A DNA stretch of 56,242 nt, taken from an uncultured Planctomycetota bacterium. Lineage in GTDB: Bacteria > Planctomycetota > Phycisphaerae > UBA1845 > UTPLA1. The position numbers and the translations under genes were made by a program. How positions within the stretch are numbered: the stretch's first letter is position 1; every line of letters starts with the position of its first letter. Of this stretch, positions 1 through 7,602 are shown in pieces. The notes under the pieces are model-generated. The model was not told where the DNA came from. It did not search any database and saw only the letters and a program-made list of their open reading frames with translations. Where the stretch lies: assembly GCA_900696465.1 (NCBI GenBank), contig CAADGE010000025.1:1-56242 (forward strand), written 5' to 3'.

Positions 1-62
1 GACCAGCCACTCGCAGGGCCATCCTGGCCAACGCCTTCGGCGATCGCGTCATGCTTCGTTGA
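1..62 (+). CDS. 3' end of an unidentified gene (partial)
   Basis: The third forward frame is open from the window edge and ends at a TGA at 60-62. It encodes a plausible C-terminus, RRAILANAFGDRVMLR. The other two forward frames give unlikely peptides. Too little is present to name a family, and the piece could be non-coding. It would converge with the ArsR-type gene on the other strand. Confidence 0.35.
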   Translation, partial: PATRRAILANAFGDRVMLR

Positions 63-129
63 GTGCTCATGAGTCATATAACGGCCTTCAATAGGCACAA
101 AGTTGAAGGATTTCTACAGGGCAATCTGA

Positions 130-160
130 AATTAAAAAAAATCCCCCTCGCCATACGCCT
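130..160 (-). terminator. possible weak terminator of the ArsR-type gene
   Basis: Just past the stop of the minus-strand regulator, the minus strand reads a G-rich stretch and then eight T (A run at 134-141). No strong stem is visible before the T tract, so this is tentative. Confidence 0.25.
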
Positions 161-667
161 TCAATCAATCTCCAGACTGAACGTACTCACGACTGGCTGT
201 GGAAGACTCGGCTCCTCGACCGGAACCTCCAGCGGCGGCATGACCGGAATCCGCGGGAGTGCCGCAAGCGTCAACGATGCCCTTCGCTCCACGATCTCCC
301 CTGCTTCCATACCTTTGCGTTCCTTCTTCGGAACATACATCTGCGACTCAAGCGCCACATGTCCAACCGCGTCCTGCTGAATCCCGGCGGACTCGTCTCG
401 TGCATCCCCCCCGACCGGAGAAACCTCAGCCAGAAACGCGCGTACCTCAGTCAAAGTATCCTCGCTCAGCCCATAGACCCGTTGCTGGCGTACCCGCGTC
501 TCCCGGATAAGACCCGCTCGCTTGAGAATCGTCAGATGCTTCGATATAGCCGGCCGCTGCTGTGGAAATGCCGCCGCGATCCGACCTGCCGGCAGCTCCT
601 CCCGCGCCAGCAGCCGAAGAATCGCCCGCCGAGTTCGGTCTGCCAGTGCTGCGAAGGGGTCAATCAT
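161..667 (-). CDS. ArsR/SmtB-family transcriptional regulator with C-terminal extension
   Basis: The first ~80 residues form a winged-helix DNA-binding domain of the ArsR type: opening MIDPFAALADRTRRAILRLL, recognition helix RPAISKHLTILKRAGLI, and wing RVRQQRVYGL. No cysteine metal site of the ArsR kind is seen. After the domain comes a tail of about 85 residues, rich in charged residues and proline (VPVEEPSLPQP), that matches nothing I recognise and makes the protein longer than the usual ~100-120 residues. I chose the ATG at 667 because GAGGAA lies 9 nt upstream. An in-frame ATG at 682 would put the start inside the inverted repeat and lacks a ribosome site. Ligand and target genes are unknown; it probably represses itself. 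Confidence 0.75.
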   Translation of the reverse strand: MIDPFAALADRTRRAILRLLAREELPAGRIAAAFPQQRPAISKHLTILKRAGLIRETRVRQQRVYGLSEDTLTEVRAFLAEVSPVGGDARDESAGIQQDAVGHVALESQMYVPKKERKGMEAGEIVERRASLTLAALPRIPVMPPLEVPVEEPSLPQPVVSTFSLEID

Positions 668-670
668 CAA

Positions 671-708
671 TATGTTCCTCATAAGTTACGTATCTATATC
701 GGAACATA
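671..708 (-). promoter_or_regulatory. candidate operator: inverted repeat upstream of the ArsR-type gene
   Basis: Eight-base arms TATGTTCC (671-678) and GGAACATA (701-708) form a perfect inverted repeat around an AT-rich 22-base centre that contains a TATAGA-like -10 on the minus strand. Placement immediately before the start fits autoregulation by the ArsR-type protein. This is inference; no binding data. Confidence 0.4.
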
Positions 709-738
709 ACAATCCGTGACCACAGACAACCCCCATCC

Positions 739-1695
739 CTAACCCGTAAACAACGCCGAAACGCTCGTCCGATCGAAGATGTTCCGGATCGCTTTCGCAA
801 ACAGCGGCGCCGCGCTCACCACCCGAACCCGCTTCGACAGCGGCTCCCAACGATACTCGATCGTGTCTGTAATGATCAGCTCTTTCACCGGGCTGGCATC
901 CAGCTTCTGCGAGGCCCCCTTGCCCAGCACCCCATGGGCCACCGCCGCATAGACATCCTTCGCCCCCTCCTGCTTGAGACGTTCCGCCGTCGCAAAAATC
1001 GTCCCCCCCGTGATCGTGAAGTCATCCACGATCAACGCATTCTTACCGGCCACGTACCCGATCAGTCGATTCACCACGGCCACTTCCTTGTGGCCGATCC
1101 GTTGCTTCTCCGCGATTACCGTCTTGGCCCCGAACGAGTGGGCATAGGCGTTCGCCATCCCCGCCGCCCCCACGTCCGGTCCCACCACCACCCAGTCCCG
1201 CGAATTCCGCATCTTCTTCCGAAAATACCCTGCGATCACCGGCAAGGCATACAGATGATCCACCGGCACCCGAAAGAACCCCTGTATCTGCGGGGCGTGC
1301 AGGTCCATGGTCACGATCCGATCTACCCCTGCCGACTCCAGACAGTCCGCGCAGACCCGAGCCCGGATCGAAACCCGCGGCTCGTCCTTCTTGTCACCCT
1401 TGCCATACCCGAAAAATGGAATCACCGCCGTCACGCTCTGCGCTGACGCCCGCTTGAAGGCATCAATGAAGAACAGCAGCTCCATGAAATGGTCATTGAC
1501 CGGGTAACTCAGCGACTGGATGAAGAAAACGTCCTTGCCCCGCACGTTCTCCCCGACTCGCACAAACGAATTGCCCTCCGAAAAGAACCGCGTCTCGCAG
1601 CGCCCAACGCGCACGCCGAGCTGCTTGCAGATGGCCGCCGTTATCTGCGGGCTGGCCGATCCCCCGAACACCAGTAGATTGTCGCGTCTGGGCAT
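739..1695 (-). CDS. prs: ribose-phosphate pyrophosphokinase (PRPP synthetase), atypical
   Basis: PRPP synthetase transfers pyrophosphate from ATP to ribose 5-phosphate, feeding nucleotide, histidine and tryptophan synthesis in the cytoplasm. The 318-residue length is standard. The family segments FFSEGNSFVRVGENVRGKDV, DRIVTMDLHAPQIQGFF and the PRPP loop VDDFTITGGT are all visible. Several normally invariant residues differ: the ATP-binding YARQDR stretch reads YGKGDKK, and the usual DDMIDTGGT reads DDFTITGGT. It may therefore be a lineage variant or a paralogue of altered activity. GAGGAG lies 5 nt before the ATG. It is divergent from the aldehyde dehydrogenase gene. Confidence 0.85.
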   Translation of the reverse strand: MPRRDNLLVFGGSASPQITAAICKQLGVRVGRCETRFFSEGNSFVRVGENVRGKDVFFIQSLSYPVNDHFMELLFFIDAFKRASAQSVTAVIPFFGYGKGDKKDEPRVSIRARVCADCLESAGVDRIVTMDLHAPQIQGFFRVPVDHLYALPVIAGYFRKKMRNSRDWVVVGPDVGAAGMANAYAHSFGAKTVIAEKQRIGHKEVAVVNRLIGYVAGKNALIVDDFTITGGTIFATAERLKQEGAKDVYAAVAHGVLGKGASQKLDASPVKELIITDTIEYRWEPLSKRVRVVSAAPLFAKAIRNIFDRTSVSALFTG

Positions 1696-1864
1696 CGTAT
1701 CTCCTCTCGATACCGTAATCGTCGGCCATCATAGCAATTGCCTCCAGCGGCGTCGCGGCTTGTGATTTATCGACGACACCCCATTCATCCCCCTGATGAT
1801 CCTCTGTTATGATAAGTTCCACACCGCGGCAGATAGCCGAGGCCAGACCGACAGGAGGTGCCAC

Positions 1865-3466
1865 ATGCTCATGCCGTACCAGCCCGAGTCCTACGTGAAC
1901 TTCGCGGATCCCGAGCCGCGCCGGCAGATGCTCGAAGCCCTCAAGTGCGTCGAGTCCCAGCTCGGTCGCACTTACCCGCTTCGTATCGGCGGTAAGAAAA
2001 TCGAAACCTCCGCGAAGATCGAATCGCTCAACCCCGCGAGGCCCGAACAGATCGTCGGCTATGTCTGCAAGGCCGGGCAGGACGAAGCCCTTGCCGCTGT
2101 TCAGGCCGCCGAGACCGCCTTCAAGACATGGTCCCGTGTCGCCCCCGAGGCCCGTGCCCGCTATCTCCTCCGCGCCGCCGCCATCATCCGCCATCGCGTC
2201 TATGAATTCTCTGCGTGGATGGTCTATGAAGAATCAAAATCCTGGATCGAGGCCTATGCTGACACCTGCGAATGCATCGACTTTCTCGAGTTCTACGCCC
2301 GTGAGATGATGCGTCTCGGCGGCCCGCAGCCCGTCACGCCCTACCCCGGCGAGGAAAACGAGCTTCGCTACATCCCCCTCGGCGTTGCCGTCGTCATTCC
2401 GCCGTGGAACTTCCCCCTCGCCATCATGGCCGGCATGACCACCGCCGCCGCCGTCACCGGCAACACCGTCGTCTTAAAACCCGCCAGTACCGCCCCCGTC
2501 ATCGCCGCCAAGTTTATCGAAGTCCTCGAAGAAGTAATGCTCCCGCCCGGCGTCGTGAACTTTCTCCCAGGCCCCGGCGGTCAGGTCGGCGACACCCTCG
2601 TCGACCACCCCCGCACCCGACTCATCGCCTTCACCGGCTCGCGCGACATCGGCCTGCGCATCTTCGAGCGCGCCGCCAAAGTCCACCCCGGTCAGATCTG
2701 GCTCAAGCGCACCATCCTCGAAATGGGCGGCAAGGACTGCATCGTCGTCACCGACAAGGCCGACCTCGATGCGGCTGCCGAAGCTGTCGTTGCCTCGGCT
2801 TTCGGCTTCCAGGGACAGAAATGCTCCGCGTGCAGTCGGCTCATCGTCGACGAAAAAGTCCACGCCTCCCTCGTCGAAAAAGTCCTCCAGCAGGCAAAGA
2901 AGCTCACCATCGGCGACCCCGCCAGCCCCGAAAACTACTTCATGGGCGCCGTCATCGACAAGCCCGCATACGAAAAGATCATCAGCTACATCGAAATCGG
3001 CGAGAAGGAAGGTTCGCTCCTGCTCGGCAACACCGCAACGGAGCTGCGTAAAGGTGGAATTGGATCCAATCCGCAATCCGCGATCCGCAATTCGCAATCC
3101 GGCTATTTCATTCCCCCCACCATCTTCGACGGCATCGCCCCCAGTGCCCGACTCGCCCAGGAGGAAATTTTCGGCCCGGTCCTCGCCATCCTCAAGGGTC
3201 GCGGTCTTGACGAGCTGTTGACCATCGCCAATGGCACCGAATACGGCCTCACCGGCGCGATCTTCAGCAACGACCGCGCCGAGCTCGAGCGTGCCCGCAA
3301 CGAGCTCCACGTGGGCAACCTTTACTTAAATCGAAAATGCACCGGTGCCCTGGTCGACGTGCAGCCCTTCGGCGGCTTCAACATGAGCGGCACCGACAGC
3401 AAGGCCGGCGGCCGCGATTACCTGCAGCTCTTCATGCAGGGCAAGAGCATCACCGAGCGACTCTGA
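1865..3466 (+). CDS. aldehyde dehydrogenase, L-glutamate gamma-semialdehyde (1-pyrroline-5-carboxylate) dehydrogenase type
   Basis: NAD-dependent oxidation of glutamate semialdehyde to glutamate is the likely reaction, the second step of proline breakdown. The protein shows the ALDH landmarks in order: VIPPWNFPLAIMAG, the FTGSRDIG cofactor loop, ILEMGGKD, the catalytic cysteine in GQKCSACSR (about residue 320) and QEEIFGPVLAI. The length (533 residues) fits RocA/PutA-type enzymes. No proline dehydrogenase gene is nearby. The start at 1865 is set by AGGAGGTG 4 nt upstream; the frame is open to 1796 without a ribosome site. Oddly, a 12-13 residue stretch around residue 400-413 (SNPQSAIRNSQSG) is encoded by an interspersed repeat, in frame, just before the C-terminal catalytic-fold strand. 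Confidence 0.9.
   Translation: MLMPYQPESYVNFADPEPRRQMLEALKCVESQLGRTYPLRIGGKKIETSAKIESLNPARPEQIVGYVCKAGQDEALAAVQAAETAFKTWSRVAPEARARYLLRAAAIIRHRVYEFSAWMVYEESKSWIEAYADTCECIDFLEFYAREMMRLGGPQPVTPYPGEENELRYIPLGVAVVIPPWNFPLAIMAGMTTAAAVTGNTVVLKPASTAPVIAAKFIEVLEEVMLPPGVVNFLPGPGGQVGDTLVDHPRTRLIAFTGSRDIGLRIFERAAKVHPGQIWLKRTILEMGGKDCIVVTDKADLDAAAEAVVASAFGFQGQKCSACSRLIVDEKVHASLVEKVLQQAKKLTIGDPASPENYFMGAVIDKPAYEKIISYIEIGEKEGSLLLGNTATELRKGGIGSNPQSAIRNSQSGYFIPPTIFDGIAPSARLAQEEIFGPVLAILKGRGLDELLTIANGTEYGLTGAIFSNDRAELERARNELHVGNLYLNRKCTGALVDVQPFGGFNMSGTDSKAGGRDYLQLFMQGKSITERL
3067..3102 (+). repeat. in-frame repeat fragment inside the aldehyde dehydrogenase gene
   Basis: A run of near-copies of ATCCGCAATCCGCA sits inside the coding frame and encodes NPQSAIRNSQS. 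The same kind of wording (AATCCGCAATAAAAATCC; GCGGAATGCGGAATGCGG) occurs in the intergenic repeats at 3545-3723 and 28100-28165. Confidence 0.7.
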
Positions 3467-3544
3467 CTGCCCCCGACGACCCCAGGATTATCTCGACCTG
3501 ATTCAGTCATCGCGGGCAACTCGCCTGCTATAGTATTCAGCAGG

Positions 3545-3723
3545 GGTGGTACGGGCATCCCGCCCGTTCTCCCTTCTGCGCCCCCCGTCGCCACACGCAA
3601 TACTGGATTCGAATGCTTCCCCAATCCGCAATAAAAATCCAAAATCTGAAATGGTGCCGCTCGCGCAGCGAGCCCCCTCCTCTTTCGACTTTTTGACTTT
3701 TTGACGTTTCGACGTTTCGACTT
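3545..3723 (-). repeat. composite interspersed repeat, copy A
   Basis: This fills the spacer between two convergent genes. Read on the minus strand it has four parts in order: tandem GTCGAAACGTCGAAA-like words directly after the topA stop; a palindrome GCTCGCTGCGCGAGC (3659-3673); an AT-rich block with CAGATTTTGGATTTTT; and a hairpin module AACGGGCGGGATGCCCGT followed by ACCACC (3545-3573). The same order occurs on the + strand at 15076-15295. Confidence 0.75.
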
Positions 3724-6700
3724 TTATGAAACCGCCACTTCCCGCAGCAGCCCCGCCGGCGCTTCCATCGTCTTCTTGCACTTCGGATACGCGCTGCAAC
3801 CAAGAAACCGGCCCGTCCGACCCATCCGCAGAAGCATCTTCGACCCGCAGTCCGGACACTTCACGTCCGTCTCGATCGGCTTGGCCCGCGCTTCCTGCGG
3901 TGATTCCGCCTCGGCACGCTTCTTCGCCTCGCCGCGCAGATTCGCCACCGCCTTGCACTTGCCGCACGAATAAAACGGCCCGAACCGTCCCTGTCGCAGC
4001 GTCATCTCACTGCCGCACTCAAAACACGTCAGCGGTTCCTCCGGCCACGTCTCCACCACCGGCCGCCCCGTCAGCGTCCATGCAAAGCCCGGCGGCGGCG
4101 CGCCCAGCGCCTTGACCTCATCCTTCGTCAGTCGCTTCACCTTGCCGCCCGCGCCGCGCGTCTTGGTCGTCCGTGCCCGGCCGTTGGTCCCGCCATTCTC
4201 CGCCGGCGCATCCGGTATCTCGCCCGCAGACTCCTTCCGCTTCAGCTCGTCCAGCTTCTCCATCGGCATCGCGTTGCGACATCGCGGGAACCCCGAACAG
4301 GACAGAAACGGCCCGCGCCGGCTCTTGCGGATCACCATCGCCCGGCCGCACTTGTCACACCGCGCACCGGCGTCCTCCGGCTTCGGCTTCTCCACATACA
4401 CGCCCTCGGGCATCGGCTTCGTCGCCTTGCAGTCTGGGTACTTCGTGCAGCCCAGAAAAGCACGTCCCCGGGCCCAGCGCACCCCCATCGCCGCGCCGCA
4501 GTCCGGGCACTTCTCGTCGATATCCTCGGCCCGGACCTTCTTCAGTGCCACACCGTTGTCATCACACGGCTTCGTGTTGCTGCATTCCGGATAGCCCGTG
4601 CAACCGAGAAAAACCCCGCTCCGGCTCTTGCGCATCACCATCGGCTTGCCGCACAGCTCACACGGCTCGGCCCCCACCACCGGCTCGATCGGCTTGCCGT
4701 CCCGATCGACGTTTCGCGTCTCTTTGCACTCCGGATAGCCCGTGCACGACAGAAATCGCCCGTTCTTCCCCAGTCGATACACCATCGGCTTGCCGCATGT
4801 CCCGCAGGTGTATTCGCTCGGCTCCGCCCGGACCGCGTCCATCTCCTCATGCGCCCGGGCCAGCGACTCCTTGAACGGGTCGTAAAACTCGTGCAGAACG
4901 TCGTGCCACTCCATCTCCCGCTCTTCGATCTTGTCGAGGTCTTCCTCGATGTGGCTCGTGAACCGCACGTCCATGATCTTGGGGAAATGCTCACACAGCT
5001 TGTCCGTCACCACGATCCCGCGCGGCGTCGGATGAAACTTCCGGTCCTCCTGCTCCACGTACCCCCGATCCTGAATCGTCTTGATGATCGCTGCGTACGT
5101 GCTCGGCCGCCCGATCCCCTCGGCCTCCAGCGTTTTGACCAGCGACGCTTCCGTATAGCGCGGCGGCGGCGCCGTAAAGCGCTGCTTCGCATCGATCGCC
5201 ACCGCCGGCGTCCGCTGACCTTCCGCCAGCTCCGGCAGCAGTTGATCCTCGCTGCTCTTCGGCACGCCCAGCACCTTGTAGAACCCGTCGAACGCCAGCA
5301 CCCGGCCGCTCGCCTTGAAGGTCGCAGCGCCGACCTTGGTCGTGGCGGTCAGCAGCACCGTCGTCGAATCCCACTCCGCCGCCGTCATCTGGCAGGCCAC
5401 GAACCGATTCCAGATCAGCGTGTACAGCCGATGCTGCTCGCTGGTCATGTGACCCCGCAGCGATTCCGGCGTTCGTGTCACGTCCGTCGGTCGGATCGCC
5501 TCGTGCGCCTCCTGCGCCGTCTTCTTGCTGCTGTATATGTTCGGCCGGTCCGGCACATAGGTATCGCCGAACTTCTGCGCGATATATTCCCGTGCGTGCT
5601 GCACCGACTCCGCCGAAAGATTCGTTGAGTCGGTTCGCATGTAAGTGATCAGACCGACGTTTCCCTCGCCGGTCTTGATGTCGATGCCTTCGTAGAGGGC
5701 CTGTGCCACCTTCATCGTCTTGCTGGTGGCGAAATGAAGCTGATTCGCTGCTGCCTGCTGCAAGCTCGCCGTCGTAAACGGAGCCGGCGGCTTCGACTTC
5801 GAACGTTTCTTCTCAATCGACTTGACCGAGAACGTCGGCGCCGCCGAAGGGTCGAACCGCCCGACGAACTCAATCTGCTGCAGACCCAGCCGCTCGTACT
5901 GCGCCCAGTCATCCGCCCGTACGGACTCGACCCTGAAGCCCAGCGCTTCCACGATCGGCCGGACTTCCTCGACCGCGCTGATGAACCGCTTGCCTTTACC
6001 CTTTCCGTTGCCCTCTTCCAGCCGCCCCTCAAACTTCGCCGCAGCGCCCTTGATCTCCACCAGCTCCGCGGAAAAACAGCCGTGCTCCCCGAGCCAGCCG
6101 GCCCGCTCCTTCATCGTCCGCCCCGCGCCGGCGCTCTCCTCACCCTCCTCGCCTTCCGTATCCTTTCGCTCGGCGCTGCCCCCGCGCAGAAAGGCCGCCC
6201 ATTCCTTCGACAGTGTCTCTAACTTGGCACCCTCACCCGCGAAGACCCCCGAAACCGACCAGTATTCCTGCGGTTCAAACGCCGCGATCTCACGCTCCCG
6301 GTTCACGACCAGCCGTACCGCGACCGACTGCACCCGGCCCGCCGAGAGCCCCTTGGCCACCTTCTTCCAGAGCAGCGGCGAAAGTTCATAGCCCACGACG
6401 CGATCGAGAATCCGCCGCGCCTGTTGCGCGTCTACCTTCGCTTGGTCGATCTCGTGCGGATGGCTGAAGGCCTCCTTGATGGCACTCTTCGTGATCTCGT
6501 TGAACACCACCCGCCGGATCTTCTTCGCCGGCAGGTCCAACGCCTGCGCCAGATGCCAGGCGATCGCCTCCCCCTCCCGGTCAAGGTCCGTCGCCAGGTA
6601 AACGACGTCCGCGTCCCGCGCCAGTTTCTGGAGCTCGCTGATCGTCTTCTGATGGCTCGGAAGAATCTCGTAAGTCGGCTCGAAGTTCCGACCCGGATCA

Positions 6701-6888
6701 ACCCCGTAACGATGGGGTGGCAGGTCCCGGACATGCCCCTTCGACGCCCGGACGACGTAATCCGAGCCCAGATACTTATTGATGGTCTTCGCCTTGGCCG
6801 GAGACTCAACGATCACCAGAGACTTGCCCGAGCCCGCTGGCTCAGGCGATGCCCGGTCCGTGCTGGTCTTCCGACTCTTTTTCGCCAT
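3724..6888 (-). CDS. topA: DNA topoisomerase I (type IA) with six C-terminal zinc fingers
   Basis: Relaxes negatively supercoiled DNA by cutting one strand through a 5'-phosphotyrosine. The Toprim domain opens with SLVIVESPAKAKTINKYLG, followed by the acidic cluster LATDLDREGEAIAWH. The active tyrosine is in GLITYMRTDSTNLS (about residue 415), and the IGRPSTYA motif follows. After residue ~690 there are six Cys4 zinc-ribbon units of the form CxxCGxxM...FLxCxxYPxC, more than the usual three or four, which explains the 1054-residue length. A charged insertion (KDTEGEEGEESAG) near residues 240-265 is also unusual. The stop abuts the interspersed repeat at 3545-3723. Confidence 0.97.
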   Translation of the reverse strand: MAKKSRKTSTDRASPEPAGSGKSLVIVESPAKAKTINKYLGSDYVVRASKGHVRDLPPHRYGVDPGRNFEPTYEILPSHQKTISELQKLARDADVVYLATDLDREGEAIAWHLAQALDLPAKKIRRVVFNEITKSAIKEAFSHPHEIDQAKVDAQQARRILDRVVGYELSPLLWKKVAKGLSAGRVQSVAVRLVVNREREIAAFEPQEYWSVSGVFAGEGAKLETLSKEWAAFLRGGSAERKDTEGEEGEESAGAGRTMKERAGWLGEHGCFSAELVEIKGAAAKFEGRLEEGNGKGKGKRFISAVEEVRPIVEALGFRVESVRADDWAQYERLGLQQIEFVGRFDPSAAPTFSVKSIEKKRSKSKPPAPFTTASLQQAAANQLHFATSKTMKVAQALYEGIDIKTGEGNVGLITYMRTDSTNLSAESVQHAREYIAQKFGDTYVPDRPNIYSSKKTAQEAHEAIRPTDVTRTPESLRGHMTSEQHRLYTLIWNRFVACQMTAAEWDSTTVLLTATTKVGAATFKASGRVLAFDGFYKVLGVPKSSEDQLLPELAEGQRTPAVAIDAKQRFTAPPPRYTEASLVKTLEAEGIGRPSTYAAIIKTIQDRGYVEQEDRKFHPTPRGIVVTDKLCEHFPKIMDVRFTSHIEEDLDKIEEREMEWHDVLHEFYDPFKESLARAHEEMDAVRAEPSEYTCGTCGKPMVYRLGKNGRFLSCTGYPECKETRNVDRDGKPIEPVVGAEPCELCGKPMVMRKSRSGVFLGCTGYPECSNTKPCDDNGVALKKVRAEDIDEKCPDCGAAMGVRWARGRAFLGCTKYPDCKATKPMPEGVYVEKPKPEDAGARCDKCGRAMVIRKSRRGPFLSCSGFPRCRNAMPMEKLDELKRKESAGEIPDAPAENGGTNGRARTTKTRGAGGKVKRLTKDEVKALGAPPPGFAWTLTGRPVVETWPEEPLTCFECGSEMTLRQGRFGPFYSCGKCKAVANLRGEAKKRAEAESPQEARAKPIETDVKCPDCGSKMLLRMGRTGRFLGCSAYPKCKKTMEAPAGLLREVAVS

Positions 6889-7602
6889 TACAATCCTAAC
6901 TATCTGCTAGAGATACGTTTACGCTACTGACTGGCTTCGATCACCGCAAACAGCACACCTTCGCCGAAAACTTCGACGTATATCGGCAGCCCTTCCGACT
7001 CAATCGATGAACCGTGCCATCCAAACACTGGCACGACGATTCCTGCCCCCAAGAAAGCGTCGAAAACCTAGCAGCACCCCCCGGCCAAGTCAAATCACAG
7101 GCCGATTTGGCGCATTTGCAAGGTTGGCACAGGAGTCCCGTCCGTCTTTACCCTTGCACGCACTCAATTCCACATTCCTCATTAAACTGGCTCACAAAGC
7201 GAATTCCATTCCACTCTCTTCGATCTGGAGCTCCATCTGCTCTCCAATTCCTGTTACGGGCAATAGTTGCGCTCGGGTGAAGTCTCGTTCAAACCCGGTT
7301 TCCAGCACTGTCAGCAAGCTGTGAGTTCCTGTGCGAAAATCGAATGATCACAACCGCGATGACGCCCCAACTCGAAGCCCATCTTCCGCCGATACCCTCA
7401 CGGAATTGCGTATACCGTGGTTTCATTTCACATGTGTGAAGGATGTCACAGGCATGCGATGTCTTTATAATCAGGACCTGCATACACCCACGGGGATTTC
7501 TGCCGAACCGATGTTCGGCTGGCTTGTATCAATCTGAGAACGGTCCTACCGCGGTGCGCCGCGCCGCGCTCGCCTTGTTCACTCTGTTCTAAGGAGTCCT
7601 TC
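6889..7602. other. 714-base gene-free stretch; lies at the start of the GC-skew switch
   Basis: No frame looks coding and no RNA gene was recognised. The stretch is lower in GC than its surroundings and strongly C-biased on the + strand (7141-7200: 22 C, 6 G). Its right part holds the inverted repeat at 7427-7440 and a TATAAT at 7466-7471. No copies of the DnaA box TTATCCACA were seen by eye. Confidence 0.5.
7427..7471 (+). promoter_or_regulatory. candidate promoter and operator of the metalloprotease gene
   Basis: TTCACA and TGTGAA form an inverted repeat with a 2-base centre (7427-7440). It lies 25 bases upstream of a consensus -10 box TATAAT (7466-7471). No good -35 box is found at the right spacing, which would fit a promoter that needs an activator bound at the inverted repeat. 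Inference only. Confidence 0.4.
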
